Assembly (NCBI RefSeq): GCF_021397715.1
Contig: NZ_CP090207.1
Location: forward strand, 2,542,001 to 2,606,000
Direction of reading: 5' to 3'
DNA from: Pantoea agglomerans
GTDB lineage: Bacteria; Pseudomonadota; Gammaproteobacteria; Enterobacterales; Enterobacteriaceae
Length of the DNA stretch: 64,000 nt
The position numbers and the translations under genes were made by a program. Of the stretch, positions 48,728 to 60,127 are shown piece after piece; the first letter of the stretch is position 1, and each line of letters starts with the position of its first letter. The notes under the pieces are model-generated. The model was not told the DNA's origin and made no database searches. It saw only the letters and a list, made by a program, of their open reading frames with translations.

Positions 48728-49852
48728 ATGGACTATCAGCTCGATCTCAACTGGCCCGATTTTATTCAACGCTACTGGCAAAAACGTCCGGTCGTGCTGA
48801 AGCGTGGCTTTAAAAACTTTGTCGATCCTCTCTCCCCGGATGAACTGGCCGGACTGGCGATGGAAAACGAGGTGGATAGCCGCCTGGTCAGTCATCAGGA
48901 TGGCAAATGGCAGGTCAGTCACGGCCCGTTTGAGAGCTACGATCATCTGGGTGAGAATAACTGGTCCCTGCTGGTTCAGGCAGTTAATCACTGGCATGAA
49001 CCTTCTGCCGCCCTGATGCGCCCTTTCCGTTTTCTGCCTGACTGGCGTATCGATGATCTGATGGTCTCATTCGCCGTGCCGGGTGGCGGTGTCGGCCCGC
49101 ATTTCGACCAATATGACGTGTTCATTATTCAGGGCAGTGGTCGCCGTCGCTGGCGTGTCGGTGAAAAAGTGCCGATGAAACAGCACTGTCCGCACCCTGA
49201 CTTACTGCAGGTGGAGCCGTTCGACGCCATCATCGATGAAGAGATGGAGCCGGGCGATATTCTCTATATTCCACCTGGATTCCCGCATGAAGGCTATTCG
49301 CTGGAAAATGCGCTGAACTATTCGGTGGGCTTCCGCGCGCCGAGCGGCCGTGAGCTGATCAGCGGCTTTGCCGATTACACGCTGGCGAATGAGCTGGGTA
49401 GCCTGCGCTTTAGCGATCCTGATGTGCCGTCGCGCGATTGCCCGTCACAGATCCTGCCGCAGGAAATTGAAGGGATTCGTCAGGTGATGCTGGACGTGAT
49501 TAACCAGCCGGAACATTTTGCGCAGTGGTTTGGCGAGTTTATTTCGCAGTCGCGTCACGAACTGGATGTTGCGCCACCAGAGCCGCCTTATCAGCCCGAT
49601 GAGATCTATGACGCCCTGCAACAGGGTGATGCGCTGAGCCGGCTAGGTGGCCTGCGCGTGCTGACGATTGGCGATGCCGTTTACGTCAACGGTGAGCGGG
49701 TTGAGTGCTCGCATCCTGATGTCATGGCCGTTCTGGCCCATCATTACCGCATTACGCTGGAAGATCTGGGCGATGCGCTGGACGATCCGGCGGTACTGGC
49801 GCAGATCGCCGGGCTGGTGAATGCCGGTTACTGGTACTTTGGCGAAGAGTAA
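48728..49852 (+). CDS. roxA: Ribosomal protein uL16 3-hydroxylase
   Basis: A cupin (JmjC-type) 2-oxoglutarate oxygenase that hydroxylates an arginine in ribosomal protein L16 (YcfD/RoxA of E. coli). The Fe(II) ligands are His125 and Asp127 in GPHFDQYDVF and the later His in PPGFPHEGYSLE. The 374-residue protein matches E. coli RoxA (373) along its length, including the C-terminal winged-helix. It lies 57 nt after phoQ, as in E. coli, and may be read from the phoPQ transcript. Confidence 0.95.
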   Translation: MDYQLDLNWPDFIQRYWQKRPVVLKRGFKNFVDPLSPDELAGLAMENEVDSRLVSHQDGKWQVSHGPFESYDHLGENNWSLLVQAVNHWHEPSAALMRPFRFLPDWRIDDLMVSFAVPGGGVGPHFDQYDVFIIQGSGRRRWRVGEKVPMKQHCPHPDLLQVEPFDAIIDEEMEPGDILYIPPGFPHEGYSLENALNYSVGFRAPSGRELISGFADYTLANELGSLRFSDPDVPSRDCPSQILPQEIEGIRQVMLDVINQPEHFAQWFGEFISQSRHELDVAPPEPPYQPDEIYDALQQGDALSRLGGLRVLTIGDAVYVNGERVECSHPDVMAVLAHHYRITLEDLGDALDDPAVLAQIAGLVNAGYWYFGEE

Positions 49853-49859
49853 CTGATCC

Positions 49860-49940
49860 TGAGGGCAGGCACGCCAGCCGCCAGCCCTCAGCAAGCCCAT
49901 CAACTCAACAGGCTCTCCGCCGTTAGCGGCAGAGAGCCTG
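49860..49940. terminator. Two hairpins between roxA and pepT
   Basis: TGAGGGC..GCCCTCA (49860-49890) extends inward by GGC/GCC past an A-A mismatch. CAGGCTCTC..GAGAGCCTG (49909-49940) extends inward by GCCG/CGGC. They lie between convergent genes and probably end both transcripts. Confidence 0.75.
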
Positions 49941-49964
49941 CCTCAGTAAAAAGCCGTTCGCAAC

Positions 49965-51194
49965 TTAACCTTTCTTCTGCGCCGCCAGTTCTGACAACCG
50001 CACAATCACGTCTACTGATTTCGCCATGATATTCAGCGAAGCAAACTCATGCTTGCCGTGATAGTTGTAGCCGCCGGTAAACAGGTTCGGGCAGGGTAAG
50101 CCTTTCCATGACAGCGCGGAGCCATCCGTGCCGCCACGAATCGGTTTCACCACCGGCTCAATTCCGCAGTCACGCATCGCCTGCAGCGCCAGTTCGATGA
50201 TGTGCGGGAACGGCTCAACCTTCTCGCGCATATTACGATAGCTGTTGGTGATCTCTACGGTGACAGAGCAATCCTTGTGCAGGGTTTTGGTCATCTCCGT
50301 CGCAATCTGCTGCAACGTCTGTTTGCGCTGCTCAAAACTGTCGGTATCAAAGTCGCGAATAATGTAGTGCAGCTCAGCATGTTCAACCGTGCCTTTCATC
50401 TGATGCAGATGATAGAAGCCCTCATAGCCTTCGGTGTACTGCGGCTTTTCACTGGCGGGTACGGCGGCATGAAACTGATTAGCCAGATCCAGCGCATTCA
50501 CCATCACCCCTTTGGCTGAGCCTGGATGGACATTGTTGCCCACGATTTTGACCGTGGCTGAGGCGGCATTAAAGTTTTCATACTCAAACTCACCCAGATC
50601 GCTGCCGTCGACGGTGTAGGCCCAGTCAGCGGCAAAACCTTCGACATCAAAATGCGAGGTGCCACGGCCGATCTCTTCGTCAGGCGTAAAGGCCACGCGG
50701 ATGGCGCCATGCGGAATATCGCTCTCCACCAGCCGGGCCATTGCGGTCATGATTTCGGCGATGCCCGCTTTATCGTCCGCGCCCAGCAGGGTTTTGCCAT
50801 CGGTGGTGATCAGCGTGTGGCCGATCAGCTTGTGCAGCACCGGAAACATCACCGGCGACAGAATCTCATCGCCATTGCCCAGCGCAATGTCACCGCCGCG
50901 ATAGTTTTCAATAATCTGTGGATTAACGTGCTTCGCAGTGAAATCAGGCGAGGTATCCATATGGGAGATAAAACCAATCACCGGGGTAGGCCAGTCAACA
51001 TTGGCGGGCAAAGTGCCCATCACACAGCAGTGGTCGCTTAACGTGACATCAGCAAAGCCCAACGCCAGCAGCTCTTCCTGCAGCTGACGCGCCAGCGTCC
51101 ACTGCCCTTCACTGCTCGGCACCTGACGCGCCTGCGGTTTCGCCTGGGTTTCGACTGCGACGTAGCTCAAAAAACGCTCTAGTAACTGTTCCAT
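49965..51194 (-). CDS. pepT: Peptidase T (tripeptidase)
   Basis: A zinc aminotripeptidase of family M20B that removes the N-terminal residue from tripeptides in the cytoplasm. Metal ligands are visible in [14 protein letters not shown] (His), [15 protein letters not shown] (Asp), [10 protein letters not shown] (Glu pair) and [10 protein letters not shown]. The 409-residue length is close to E. coli PepT (408). It is divergent from potA as in E. coli; there pepT is induced anaerobically by FNR, but I did not find a clear FNR site here. Confidence 0.96.
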   Translation of the reverse strand: MEQLLERFLSYVAVETQAKPQARQVPSSEGQWTLARQLQEELLALGFADVTLSDHCCVMGTLPANVDWPTPVIGFISHMDTSPDFTAKHVNPQIIENYRGGDIALGNGDEILSPVMFPVLHKLIGHTLITTDGKTLLGADDKAGIAEIMTAMARLVESDIPHGAIRVAFTPDEEIGRGTSHFDVEGFAADWAYTVDGSDLGEFEYENFNAASATVKIVGNNVHPGSAKGVMVNALDLANQFHAAVPASEKPQYTEGYEGFYHLHQMKGTVEHAELHYIIRDFDTDSFEQRKQTLQQIATEMTKTLHKDCSVTVEITNSYRNMREKVEPFPHIIELALQAMRDCGIEPVVKPIRGGTDGSALSWKGLPCPNLFTGGYNYHGKHEFASLNIMAKSVDVIVRLSELAAQKKG

Positions 51195-51508
51195 ATCCCA
51201 TCCTTTAAAAGTGCTGTCCGTTATTATTCACGGACCAGCCGGACGCAACGTTGCGTCAAATCATTAGCTGACAGGTTAGCGCTGTCGATCCCCTTTGGGA
51301 AAGCGATCCCGTCGAAAAAAAGCCGGATTGTGAGATTATTGCGGCAGGTCTCGCAATGTGTTGTTAACAATCCCGATTATCGGCTGCCCGGCGTGGTCAA
51401 AACATGGCAATGACACAGTTTTCAGGTATCATCCGCCCCTTCTTGCTGGCTGGCTGCGGTAGGCGGCTATGCTGTAACCTGATCGACCTTTGACAGACTG
51501 AGACTAAA
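51195..51508. promoter_or_regulatory. Divergent pepT-potA control region
   Basis: A 314-bp gap carrying the promoters of both genes. TTGTTAACAA is a perfect palindrome at 51361-51370. TTGCG and CGCAA form an inverted repeat near 51340. A candidate potA -10, TATCAT (51427-51432), has a weak ATGGCA at -35 with 17-bp spacing. Confidence 0.4.
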
Positions 51509-52624
51509 ATGACGCAAACACGCGCACAGCAGGCGCTGGTTACGCTTTCTGGCATCAGTAAAGCTTTCGATGGCAAAACCATCATTGATGATTTTAATCT
51601 GACCATTCACCATGGCGAATTTATCACGCTGCTTGGCCCCTCGGGCTGTGGCAAAACCACCATTCTGCGCCTGATTGCCGGGCTGGAAGAGGCCGATAGC
51701 GGGCGCATCCTGCTGGACAACCAGGATATTACCGATACCGTTGCTGAACATCGTCACGTCAATACGGTATTTCAGAGCTACGCACTGTTCCCGCATATGA
51801 CGGTGTTTGAGAACGTCGCCTTTGGTTTGCGGATGCAAAAAACTCCGGCGGCGCAGATCACTACCCGGGTCACTGATGCGCTGGCGATGGTGCAGCTGGA
51901 GAGCTTTGCCGATCGCCGTCCGCATCAGCTGTCGGGCGGACAGCAGCAGCGTGTTGCTATCGCCCGTGCGGTGGTCAACCGGCCAAAGGTGCTGTTGCTG
52001 GATGAGTCGCTCTCTGCGCTGGATTATAAGTTGCGTAAGCAGATGCAGAACGAGTTGAAAGCGCTGCAGCGTAAGCTGGGTATTACCTTTGTTTTCGTCA
52101 CCCACGATCAGGAAGAGGCGCTGACCATGTCCGATCGGATTGTGGTGATGCGCGACGGAAAAATTGTGCAGGACGGTACGCCGCGTGAGATCTACGAAGA
52201 GCCTGATAATCTGTTTGTCGCCCGCTTTATCGGTGAGATCAACGTTTTTGATGCTGAAGTGATCGCCAGCGAAAACGCCCCACGGATTCGGGCGCGGGTA
52301 GAAGGCCGTGAGTGCGATATTCACTGCGCTTTCCCGGTCCGGACAGGTGACCGGCTGCATGTGATGCTGCGCCCGGAGGATTTGCGCGTGGAAGAGATCC
52401 ACGGTGACAGCGCAGTGGATGGCCTGATCGGCTATGTCCGTGAGCGTAACTACAAAGGCATGACGCTGGAATCAACCGTTGAACTGGAGAACGGCAAGCT
52501 GGTAACGGTGAGCGAGTTCTTCAATGAAGACGATCCTGACTTTGACCACTCACTGAACCAGAAGATGGCGGTGAACTGGGTGCCCAGCTGGGAGGTGGTG
52601 TTGCCGTATGAAGCTGATGCGTAA
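51509..52624 (+). CDS. potA: Spermidine/putrescine ABC transporter ATPase PotA
   Basis: Energises polyamine uptake through PotBC. The ATPase domain has Walker [15 protein letters not shown], signature [16 protein letters not shown] and Walker [13 protein letters not shown]. The C-terminal TOBE-type regulatory domain extends from about residue 245. At 371 residues it matches E. coli PotA (378). It is first in potABCD; potB starts 17 bases before its stop. Confidence 0.96.
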   Translation: MTQTRAQQALVTLSGISKAFDGKTIIDDFNLTIHHGEFITLLGPSGCGKTTILRLIAGLEEADSGRILLDNQDITDTVAEHRHVNTVFQSYALFPHMTVFENVAFGLRMQKTPAAQITTRVTDALAMVQLESFADRRPHQLSGGQQQRVAIARAVVNRPKVLLLDESLSALDYKLRKQMQNELKALQRKLGITFVFVTHDQEEALTMSDRIVVMRDGKIVQDGTPREIYEEPDNLFVARFIGEINVFDAEVIASENAPRIRARVEGRECDIHCAFPVRTGDRLHVMLRPEDLRVEEIHGDSAVDGLIGYVRERNYKGMTLESTVELENGKLVTVSEFFNEDDPDFDHSLNQKMAVNWVPSWEVVLPYEADA

Positions 52625-53468
52625 CGGTTTCCAGAAGAGCGTCATTGCGCTGATCGTCAGCTGGCTGGCGCTGTTTGTCTTTCTGCCTAACCTGATGATC
52701 TTTATCACCAGCTTTCTGACGCGTGATGATGCGCACTTTGTCAGCGCGGTCTTTACCCTCAGCAACTACACGCGGCTGCTTGATCCGCTCTATGCCGAAG
52801 TGCTGCTGCATTCGCTCAACATGGCGCTGATCGCCACCCTCTGCTGTCTGCTGCTGGGCTACCCGTTCGCCTGGTGTCTGACAAAATTACCGGCGCGTCT
52901 GCGTCCGCTGATGCTGTTCCTGCTGATTGTGCCCTTCTGGACTAACTCCCTGATCCGCATTTATGGCCTGAAAATATTTCTCAGTACCCGTGGCTGGCTG
53001 AATGATTTTCTGCTGACGCTTGGCCTGATCGATAAGCCGTTTCGGATAATCTACACCCCGGAAGCGGTGGTGCTGGGCCTGATCTACATCCTGCTGCCGT
53101 TTATGGTGCTGCCGCTCTACTCCAGCCTGGAAAAGCTGGACAAGCCGCTGCTGGAAGCGGCGCGTGATTTAGGTGCCGGAAAAATACAGACCTTCTTTCG
53201 CATCATTCTGCCGCTCACCATGCCGGGCATTATTGCCGGCTGCCTGCTGGTGTTGATCCCGGCGATGGGGCTGTTCTACGTGGCCGATTTAATGGGCGGC
53301 GCGAAAAACCTGCTGATTGGTAACGTGATCAAAAGTCAGTTCCTTAATATTCGCGACTGGCCGTTTGGTGCCGCCACCAGCATCGTGATGACGCTGCTAA
53401 TGGGCCTGCTGCTGCTGATTTACTGGCGCGTTGCGCGTCTGCTGAATAACAAGGTGGATTTAGGATGA
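52608..53468 (+). CDS. potB: Spermidine/putrescine permease PotB
   Basis: One of two permeases of the polyamine importer, with six membrane helices. The EAA loop is [33 protein letters not shown], which docks onto PotA. It aligns with E. coli PotB from [21 protein letters not shown] onward. The 286-residue frame starts within the end of potA (17-bp overlap) and ends with a 4-bp overlap into potC, so all three are translationally coupled. Confidence 0.96.
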   Translation: MKLMRNGFQKSVIALIVSWLALFVFLPNLMIFITSFLTRDDAHFVSAVFTLSNYTRLLDPLYAEVLLHSLNMALIATLCCLLLGYPFAWCLTKLPARLRPLMLFLLIVPFWTNSLIRIYGLKIFLSTRGWLNDFLLTLGLIDKPFRIIYTPEAVVLGLIYILLPFMVLPLYSSLEKLDKPLLEAARDLGAGKIQTFFRIILPLTMPGIIAGCLLVLIPAMGLFYVADLMGGAKNLLIGNVIKSQFLNIRDWPFGAATSIVMTLLMGLLLLIYWRVARLLNNKVDLG

Positions 53469-54238
53469 TGGCACGCCTGTTACGCGGCAGTTTTATGGCG
53501 GTGATTTACGCCTGGTTTTATATTCCGATTGTGATTTTGATCGTCAATTCGTTTAACGCCTCGCGGTTTGGCATTAACTGGCAGGGATTCACGACGCAGT
53601 GGTATCACCTGCTGCTGAACAACGACAGCCTGCTGCAGGCGGCGCAGCATTCGCTGATCATGGGGGTGCTGTCAGCCAGCTGTGCAACGTTGATCGGCTC
53701 GCTTACCGCCGTGGCGCTCTACCGCTACCGCTTTCGCGGCAAGCCTTTTGTCAGCGGTATGCTATTTGTGGTGATGATGTCGCCGGATATTGTGATGGCG
53801 ATTTCGCTGCTGGTGCTGTTTATGCTGCTGGGGATCTCGCTGGGTTTCTGGTCGCTGCTGTTCTCACACATCATCTTCTGTCTGCCGTTTGTGGTGATCA
53901 CCGTTTACTCGCGGCTGAAAGGCTTTGATGTGCGGATGCTGGAGGCGGCAAAAGATCTGGGTGCCAGCGAGACCACGATTCTGCGTAAAATTATCCTGCC
54001 GCTGGCGATGCCCGCCGTCGCGGCCGGCTGGTTGCTGAGCTTTACCCTCTCCATGGATGATGTGGTGGTCTCTTCGTTTGTGACCGGCCCGACCTTTGAA
54101 ATATTACCGCTGAAGATTTACTCAATGGTCAAGGTGGGCGTCTCACCGGAGGTGAATGCGCTCGCCACCATTCTGATGCTGCTGTCGTTGCTGCTGGTAG
54201 CCGGCAGTCAGTGGTTACTGCGTGACAGAAATAAATAA
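53465..54238 (+). CDS. potC: Spermidine/putrescine permease PotC
   Basis: The second permease subunit, 257 residues and six helices. The EAA loop is VRMLEAAKDLGASETTILRKIILPLAMPAVAAGWLL. The sequence from RFGINWQGFTTQWYHLLLNNDSLLQAAQHSL onward is nearly identical to E. coli PotC (264 aa), with a shorter C-terminal tail. It starts by overlapping the potB stop and precedes potD. Confidence 0.96.
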   Translation: MMARLLRGSFMAVIYAWFYIPIVILIVNSFNASRFGINWQGFTTQWYHLLLNNDSLLQAAQHSLIMGVLSASCATLIGSLTAVALYRYRFRGKPFVSGMLFVVMMSPDIVMAISLLVLFMLLGISLGFWSLLFSHIIFCLPFVVITVYSRLKGFDVRMLEAAKDLGASETTILRKIILPLAMPAVAAGWLLSFTLSMDDVVVSSFVTGPTFEILPLKIYSMVKVGVSPEVNALATILMLLSLLLVAGSQWLLRDRNK

Positions 54239-54251
54239 CCGGGGAATGATA

Positions 54252-55295
54252 ATGAAAAAATGGTCTCACTGGCTGGCGGCTGGCGCGCTGGCACTGGGGA
54301 TGCAGTCTGCCCAGGCGGACGACGGTAAAACGCTCTACTTCTATAACTGGACCGAGTATGTCCCGCCGGGCCTGCTGGAACAGTTTACTAAAGAGACCGG
54401 CATCAGGGTGATCTACTCGACGTATGAATCCAATGAGAGCATGTATGCCAAGCTCAAAACCTGGAAAGATGGCGCCTACGATTTGGTGGTGCCTTCAACC
54501 TACTTCGTGGCGAAGATGCGTAACGAAGGCATGTTGCAGAAGATCGATAAGAGCCAGCTGAGCAACTTCAGCAACCTTGATCCAAATCTGCTGAACAAGC
54601 CGTTCGATCCCAACAACGATTACTCCATCCCCTACATCTGGGGCGCAACGGCGATTGGCGTCAACCGTGACGAGATCGACCCTAAGAGCGTCACCCGCTG
54701 GGCCGACTTGTGGAAACCGGAATATAAGCAGAGCCTGTTGCTGACCGACGATGCGCGGGAAGTGTTTCAGATGGCGCTGCGTAAGCTCGGTTACTCCGGT
54801 AACACCCGCGATCCGGCGCAGATCAAGGCGGCTTATCAGGAGCTGAAAAAGCTGATGCCGAACGTGCTGGCGTTCAACTCCGACAATCCGGGCAACCCCT
54901 ACATGGAAGGTGAAGTGAATCTGGGGATGATCTGGAATGGCTCAGCCTATGTGGCCCGTCAGGCGGGAACGCCGCTGGAAGTCGTCTGGCCCGAAGAAGG
55001 CGGCATTTTCTGGATGGATAACCTGGCCATTCCTGCTAACGCGAAAAACAAAGCGGGCGCGCTGAAGCTGATTAACTTCCTGCTGCGCCCCGACGTAGCG
55101 GCAAAAGTGGCAGAGACCATCGGCTATCCAACGCCGAATCTGGCCGCCAGAAAACTGCTGCCAGCGGCGGTGGCGAACGATCCGTCACTCTATCCGTCCG
55201 ATGAAATCATTCAGCACGGCGAATGGCAGGATGATGTCGGCGATGCCAGCGTGCAGTATGAGACGCTGTTCCAGCAGCTGAAAGCGGGCCGTTAA
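54252..55295 (+). CDS. potD: Spermidine/putrescine-binding protein PotD
   Basis: The periplasmic receptor of the importer. A signal peptide ends at QSAQA-DDGK (about residue 22). The mature protein has KTLYFYNWTEYVPPGLLEQFTKETGI, YESNESMYAKLK and a C-terminal substrate region with VWPEEGGIFWMDNLAIP. At 347 residues it is one shorter than E. coli PotD. I chose the ATG at 54252, 6 nt after GGGGA, rather than the one at 54222 inside potC. A terminator follows. Confidence 0.95.
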   Translation: MKKWSHWLAAGALALGMQSAQADDGKTLYFYNWTEYVPPGLLEQFTKETGIRVIYSTYESNESMYAKLKTWKDGAYDLVVPSTYFVAKMRNEGMLQKIDKSQLSNFSNLDPNLLNKPFDPNNDYSIPYIWGATAIGVNRDEIDPKSVTRWADLWKPEYKQSLLLTDDAREVFQMALRKLGYSGNTRDPAQIKAAYQELKKLMPNVLAFNSDNPGNPYMEGEVNLGMIWNGSAYVARQAGTPLEVVWPEEGGIFWMDNLAIPANAKNKAGALKLINFLLRPDVAAKVAETIGYPTPNLAARKLLPAAVANDPSLYPSDEIIQHGEWQDDVGDASVQYETLFQQLKAGR

Positions 55296-55305
55296 GCCTG
55301 ATAAC

Positions 55306-55334
55306 CGGGCGGCAACAGCCGCCCGATTTATTTG
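55306..55334. terminator. Terminator between potD and cobB
   Basis: CGGGCGGC and GCCGCCCG form a perfect 8-bp stem around an AACA loop, then ATTTATTTG, 11 nt after the potD stop. It also reaches the cobB 3' end. Confidence 0.82.
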
Positions 55335-56161
55335 TACAGGCCGCGCAGCAGCGTATGCACGAACTCCGGCACCACTTCGCTGGCCAGGCCGTAGTGACGC
55401 TCGGCAAACTCATTGCCCACCTGGCTCGGCTCCAGGTTCAGCTCGACGGTGTGCGCGCCCTGCAGTTTGGCTTCATGCACAAAACCGGCTGCCGGATAGA
55501 CATGGCCTGAGGTCCCGATAGCAATAAAGTAGTCGGCCTGCTCCAGCGCCTGATAGATCTGCTCCATGCCCAGCGGCATCTCACCGAACCACACCACATG
55601 CGGACGCAGCGCGGATGGAAACTGGCAGCAGGTACAGCGGTCATCCGGGGTGATATCACCGGTCCACTCAATCACCTGGCCGCTGTTGACACAGCGTACC
55701 TTCAGCAGTTCGCCATGCATATGCAGTACCCGCGCATTGCCGGCACGCTCATGCAGATTATCGATATTCTGCGTCACCAGCAGAAAGTTATCACCCAGCA
55801 CCTGTTCCAGCTCCGCCAGCGCCAGATGGGCGGCATTGGGCTGAATCTCCGCCTGTTGCAGCTGCTGACGACGGGCGTTATAGAAACGTTGCACCAGCGC
55901 AGGATCGCGCTGGAAACCTTCCGGCGTGGCAACATCCTCAACATGATGTTCTTCCCACAAGCCGTCAGCGGCGCGGAAGGTACGGATGCCGGACTCAGCA
56001 GAAATGCCAGCGCCGGTCAGCACCACCACATGCGGCTGCGGATGGGCGGCCAGTTCGGCCTGACGATCACGCTCGAAAATTCGCTGGCGAAAGCGCTGAT
56101 GCACCTTTCTCCGGGTCTTTTTAAGGCGGGCAAGTCGTATGCGGCGACGTGGTGTACGCAT
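55328..56161 (-). CDS. cobB: NAD-dependent protein deacylase CobB (sirtuin)
   Basis: Removes acetyl, succinyl and related groups from lysines using NAD. The 277-residue sirtuin has [19 protein letters not shown], the [11 protein letters not shown] motif, catalytic His in [13 protein letters not shown] and zinc cysteines in CVNSG and CTCCQ. The Tyr and Arg that favour succinyl groups are in [10 protein letters not shown]. The basic N-terminal extension (about 35 residues, very Arg/Lys-rich) is shared with E. coli CobB. CAGGAG precedes the ATG. Confidence 0.96.
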   Translation of the reverse strand: MRTPRRRIRLARLKKTRRKVHQRFRQRIFERDRQAELAAHPQPHVVVLTGAGISAESGIRTFRAADGLWEEHHVEDVATPEGFQRDPALVQRFYNARRQQLQQAEIQPNAAHLALAELEQVLGDNFLLVTQNIDNLHERAGNARVLHMHGELLKVRCVNSGQVIEWTGDITPDDRCTCCQFPSALRPHVVWFGEMPLGMEQIYQALEQADYFIAIGTSGHVYPAAGFVHEAKLQGAHTVELNLEPSQVGNEFAERHYGLASEVVPEFVHTLLRGLYK

Positions 56162-56309
56162 AAAATCTCCTGGAGCAGCGGCTTCGGCGAGCCGCTATAA
56201 ACAAATTCTGGGCTGAAAACACCCGATAATAACGGTTGCGCATGACAGCGCCATGCAGCAGAGGCCGAAAATGTGCGCGGCGCGAAGAGTGGATTCGCGC
56301 CGCGTGTCA

Positions 56310-57554
56310 TTACTGTCCGCTCAATACCCGAGCCGGGTCGATGCGGCTGGCGCGTCTGGCAGGATACCAGCTGGCGACCAGGCTCAACACAATGGCGGTA
56401 ATCAGAACGGAGAACACATCGATCCAGTGCAGCTCCGACGGCAGGAAGTCGATAAAGTAAATATCGCCCGCCAGCAGATGATGGCCGGTGAGTGACTCCA
56501 GCCCGCGTACCAGATGTGTCAGGTTGAGTGACACCAGCACGCCCACCACCACGCCGCTGACGCTGCCGAGCAGGCCTGCCAGCAGACCGTACCAGATAAA
56601 GATGGCGCGAATCAGACGATCTTTGGCACCGAGGGTACGCAGCACCGCAATATCACTGCTTTTGTCTTTGACCGCCATCACCAGCGTGGAAACGATATTA
56701 AAGCAGGCAACGCCAATCACCAGCACCATCGCCAGATACATGATGGCGCGAATCATCTGGATATCGCGATACATGTAGCCGTAGGTGCCGATCCAGCTTT
56801 TGATATAGACATAAGAGCGGGTCGCTTCGCCGGCATCCCGTACCAGCTTTACCGCCTGGAACGGGTCATTCATTTTTAACGCAATGCCGGTGACGCTGTT
56901 GCCCATATCCAGATAGTGCTGTGCATCAGCCAGCGGCACCAGCGCCAGACTGTGATCGAGCATGCCGCTCAGCTGCAGGATACCGCTGACCTGAAGCCGG
57001 ATACGCTTCGGCTGCAGCAGCTTATTCTCCCCGTCGTTATTCGGGATCATGATGGTAATCCAGTCACCCTGTTTAACCTTCAGCGTATCCGCAATGCCGC
57101 CGCCGAGGATGATCTGCTGTTTACCGGCGGCAAAAGTGGACCAGGCGTTGCTGGCGACAAACTGCGGCAGCGCGCTGAGACGCGGCTCCTGCGCCGGATC
57201 GACGCCTTTCACCTGCAGCGCTTCCAGCCGCGCACCGCTTTCAATCAGCCCGGTGAAGTTGATATAAGGCGCCGCCGCCGCAATGCCGGGGACCTTTTCA
57301 ATCGGTGCAATCATCGACTGCCAGCGCTGAAACGGCTGATTCACCGCTTCAATCTCACCGTGCGGTACCACCGCCAGAATGCGGTTATTCAGCTCACGCT
57401 CAAACCCGTTCATCGCGCTCAGGCCGATAATTAACACCGCCACGCCCAGCGCAATACCGATGGTTGAGATCACCGAAATCAGCGATACCATGCCGCCACG
57501 GCGACGACCCCGGCTAAAGCGCAGACCTAACAGCAGCGATAACGACGATCCCAT
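56310..57554 (-). CDS. lolE: Lipoprotein-releasing permease LolE
   Basis: Inner-membrane subunit of LolCDE, which extracts outer-membrane lipoproteins and hands them to LolA. The 414-residue FtsX/MacB-type protein has four membrane helices and a large periplasmic domain. The start [55 protein letters not shown] matches E. coli LolE nearly perfectly. It overlaps lolD by one base. No nagK lies between it and cobB, unlike E. coli. Confidence 0.95.
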   Translation of the reverse strand: MGSSLSLLLGLRFSRGRRRGGMVSLISVISTIGIALGVAVLIIGLSAMNGFERELNNRILAVVPHGEIEAVNQPFQRWQSMIAPIEKVPGIAAAAPYINFTGLIESGARLEALQVKGVDPAQEPRLSALPQFVASNAWSTFAAGKQQIILGGGIADTLKVKQGDWITIMIPNNDGENKLLQPKRIRLQVSGILQLSGMLDHSLALVPLADAQHYLDMGNSVTGIALKMNDPFQAVKLVRDAGEATRSYVYIKSWIGTYGYMYRDIQMIRAIMYLAMVLVIGVACFNIVSTLVMAVKDKSSDIAVLRTLGAKDRLIRAIFIWYGLLAGLLGSVSGVVVGVLVSLNLTHLVRGLESLTGHHLLAGDIYFIDFLPSELHWIDVFSVLITAIVLSLVASWYPARRASRIDPARVLSGQ

Positions 57555-58258
57555 TACACCGCTCCTGCCATGCTCAGCTGTTCGCTTAACTGCCCGTCAC
57601 GCATCTCCATCTGGCGCGACATCCGTTTCGCCAGCTGCAAATCGTGGGTCACCACCAGAAACGCGGTGCCCTGACGCACGTTAAGTTCACCCAGCAGGGC
57701 AAAAATCGCATCGGCATTGCGCGCATCGAGGTTACCGGTGGGCTCATCGGCCATCACCAGACGAGGACGGTTGACCAGCGCACGGGCAATCGCCACGCGC
57801 TGACGTTCACCGCCCGACAGCTCCGATGGCCGGTGAGCGGCGCGGTGATCGAGTCCCACCGCGGCCAGCATCTCGCGGGCGCGATCCTGCGCTTCAGCTT
57901 TGGCCACTTTGCCAATCAGCAACGGCATCGCCACGTTCTCCAGCGCGCTAAAATCGGGCAGCAGATGATGAAACTGATAGATAAAGCCCAGCTCGCGGTT
58001 GCGCAGATCCGCTTTAGCCGAGGAGGACATGGCGTTCAGTGACTGACCATCAAATATCACATCGCCCGAGGTCGGCGCATCCAGACCGCCCAGCAGGTGC
58101 AGCAGGGTACTTTTGCCCGATCCCGAACTGCCGACGATGGCCGTCAGTTCACCAGGCTGCAGGCTGAAAGCCACATTGCGCAGCACATCGGTCTGCACGC
58201 TGCCTTCCTGATAGCGTTTACACAGGTCGCGACACTGCAACAAAGGAGAGTTACTCAT
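57554..58258 (-). CDS. lolD: Lipoprotein-releasing ATPase LolD
   Basis: ATPase that powers LolC/LolE. The 234-residue protein has Walker [18 protein letters not shown], signature [15 protein letters not shown] and Walker [13 protein letters not shown], and aligns with E. coli LolD over its length. It overlaps the lolC 3' end by 8 bp and the lolE start by one base, so lolC-lolD-lolE form one coupled operon. Confidence 0.96.
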   Translation of the reverse strand: MSNSPLLQCRDLCKRYQEGSVQTDVLRNVAFSLQPGELTAIVGSSGSGKSTLLHLLGGLDAPTSGDVIFDGQSLNAMSSSAKADLRNRELGFIYQFHHLLPDFSALENVAMPLLIGKVAKAEAQDRAREMLAAVGLDHRAAHRPSELSGGERQRVAIARALVNRPRLVMADEPTGNLDARNADAIFALLGELNVRQGTAFLVVTHDLQLAKRMSRQMEMRDGQLSEQLSMAGAV

Positions 58259-59450
58259 AACGTAAAGCCTCAGCGGGTTGAACGGCGGCAGCGCGCCACG
58301 AAGGATAGAGCGTAGAAAGCAGCGCCACCACCATCGCGCTCAGGGCGATGGTCACCACTTGCCACAGATTAATGTCGACCGGCAGCGCGGCACCATCAAG
58401 GAACAGGCCGATCAGCGGCATCAGATTATTCAGCTGACTGGCCAGCAACACGCCCAGCAGCGTACCGAGTAAGGTGCCGATAATGCCGGCGCTGGCGCCC
58501 TGCACCATAAACACCGCCACAATCTGTCGGCGCGTCAGCCCCTGGGTTTGCAGGATCGCTACCTCGCCCTGCTTCTCCATAATCAGCAGGCCCAGTGAGG
58601 TGATGATGTTAAAAGCGGCAACGGCGATGATCAGGCTCAGCAGCAGCCCCATCATGTTTTTCTCCATCCGCACCGCCTGGAACAGATCGCCCTTGCGCTC
58701 ACGCCAGTCTTTCCATACCAGCCCGGCTGGCAGGGTCTGCTGACTCAGGCTATCAACCTGCAGCGGCTTATCCAGCCACAAGCGCCAGCCGGTAATATTC
58801 CCGGCCGGGTAGCGCATCACGCGCGACGCATCCTGCTGATTGACCAGAATCTGATAGCCATCAACTTCACTGTTGGCGGCATAGGTACCCGCCACGGTAA
58901 ACAGACGCTGGCTCGGGACCCGTCCCATCGGGGTAAACTGGCTGACCGACGGCACCATCAGACGCAGCTGATCGCCGCGCTTCACGCCGAGCTGTGACGC
59001 CAGCTGCTCGCCGAGGATCACATTATATTGTCCGGGTTGCAGTACGCTCTGTTGGGTATTGACCAGAAAAGGGGTGAGCGGATCTTTTTCATCCGGCTGA
59101 ATGCCGAGCATCACGCCCACCGAGACGCTGTGCGGGCTTTGCAGCACCACGTTGGCGGTGGTCAGCGGCGCAATGCGGCTGATGCCCTGCAACGCCAGGC
59201 TGGAAGCCGGTTGTTGTTGCGGGTTGATACTGCCTTTATCGCTGGTCACCAGCGCCTGAGGCATCAGCCCAAGAATGTTGCCTTCAAGCTCACGTTCAAA
59301 GCCGTTCATGACGGACAGAACCGTCACCATCGCCAGCACGCCAAGCGTAATGCCAATAGTAGAAAGCCAGGAGACAAAGCGACCGAAGCGATCCGATGCG
59401 CGTCCGCGCATGTAACGCAGACCGATAAATAGCGCGACAGGTTGATACAT
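58251..59450 (-). CDS. lolC: Lipoprotein-releasing permease LolC
   Basis: The LolA-docking permease subunit of LolCDE. The start [25 protein letters not shown] is the E. coli start, giving 399 residues, the same length. A longer reading frame to 59837 has no ribosome site and is not used. Four membrane helices are visible, with [25 protein letters not shown]-type FtsX motifs near residue 280. It is first in lolCDE, so the operon promoter should lie in the 250 bp upstream, before the small gene at 59700. Confidence 0.95.
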   Translation of the reverse strand: MYQPVALFIGLRYMRGRASDRFGRFVSWLSTIGITLGVLAMVTVLSVMNGFERELEGNILGLMPQALVTSDKGSINPQQQPASSLALQGISRIAPLTTANVVLQSPHSVSVGVMLGIQPDEKDPLTPFLVNTQQSVLQPGQYNVILGEQLASQLGVKRGDQLRLMVPSVSQFTPMGRVPSQRLFTVAGTYAANSEVDGYQILVNQQDASRVMRYPAGNITGWRLWLDKPLQVDSLSQQTLPAGLVWKDWRERKGDLFQAVRMEKNMMGLLLSLIIAVAAFNIITSLGLLIMEKQGEVAILQTQGLTRRQIVAVFMVQGASAGIIGTLLGTLLGVLLASQLNNLMPLIGLFLDGAALPVDINLWQVVTIALSAMVVALLSTLYPSWRAAAVQPAEALRYE

Positions 59451-59699
59451 GGAATCCAGTAAGCCGTTGCCTGAAAATAGGTAGGGGGATGATAAAGGAG
59501 CCGCTGCCTTTATGAAACCTCTAACCCTCTGAGTCGGCGGCAAAGTTGTATCAGAACGGGTCAGGCTGCGCGACAAAGCGCCAGTATAGCGGCTAAAGCC
59601 GCGGGTTATTGGCGGATTATCCCGCAGCGATCGGGGTAGACTACAATCAGTAAGACGATAAGGCGTGACGTTATCGCACAGCGGTAAGAGGTAGCGACC

Positions 59700-59909
59700 A
59701 TGTTTAAATTTCCCAAAGGCAGCATCGTAAAACATAAATCCGGGGAGATCAGAGGCGAAGTGATCAACGTCTTCGGGCAGGGAGATGCGCCCGCCGGCTA
59801 CTACGTAAAATGGGATGATGGCAATCATAGCTATCATTCTGAGCAGGAATTAACCTGGGCGAACATTGACCGCCCGCGCATGTATTACACACAGCAATCC
59901 ATAAAATAA
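59700..59909 (+). CDS. Small protein of unknown function with an SH3-like start
   Basis: A 69-residue soluble protein. [25 protein letters not shown] and [20 protein letters not shown] are patterns seen in small SH3/KOW-like barrels. I do not recognise the family with certainty. AAGAGGTAG lies 6 nt before the ATG. It sits alone between lolC and mfd, divergent from lolC. Confidence 0.62.
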   Translation: MFKFPKGSIVKHKSGEIRGEVINVFGQGDAPAGYYVKWDDGNHSYHSEQELTWANIDRPRMYYTQQSIK

Positions 59910-60127
59910 TCCTCAGCCCTGTCCGGCTGTTTACCCCGTCGCCACCGTGCGACGGCGGTTTTCCCCCGCCCTTCTCCTCGATTTGCCATCTACGCTGACC
60001 CTCGCTTATCCCGCCCGAACCGCGGGTTCCGCTCGCTGCCGCAGGAAAATTGTGCCGCAGAGGTGATCGCCATGACGTAATATGGAATGATTACGTCCTG
60101 GTAAAAATGGAGCAACCCCGAGATCCC

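Noticed and set aside
59451-59837. N-terminal extension of lolC
   Set aside because: The E. coli-like start [11 protein letters not shown] lies at 59450, and the extension overlaps the divergent small gene.
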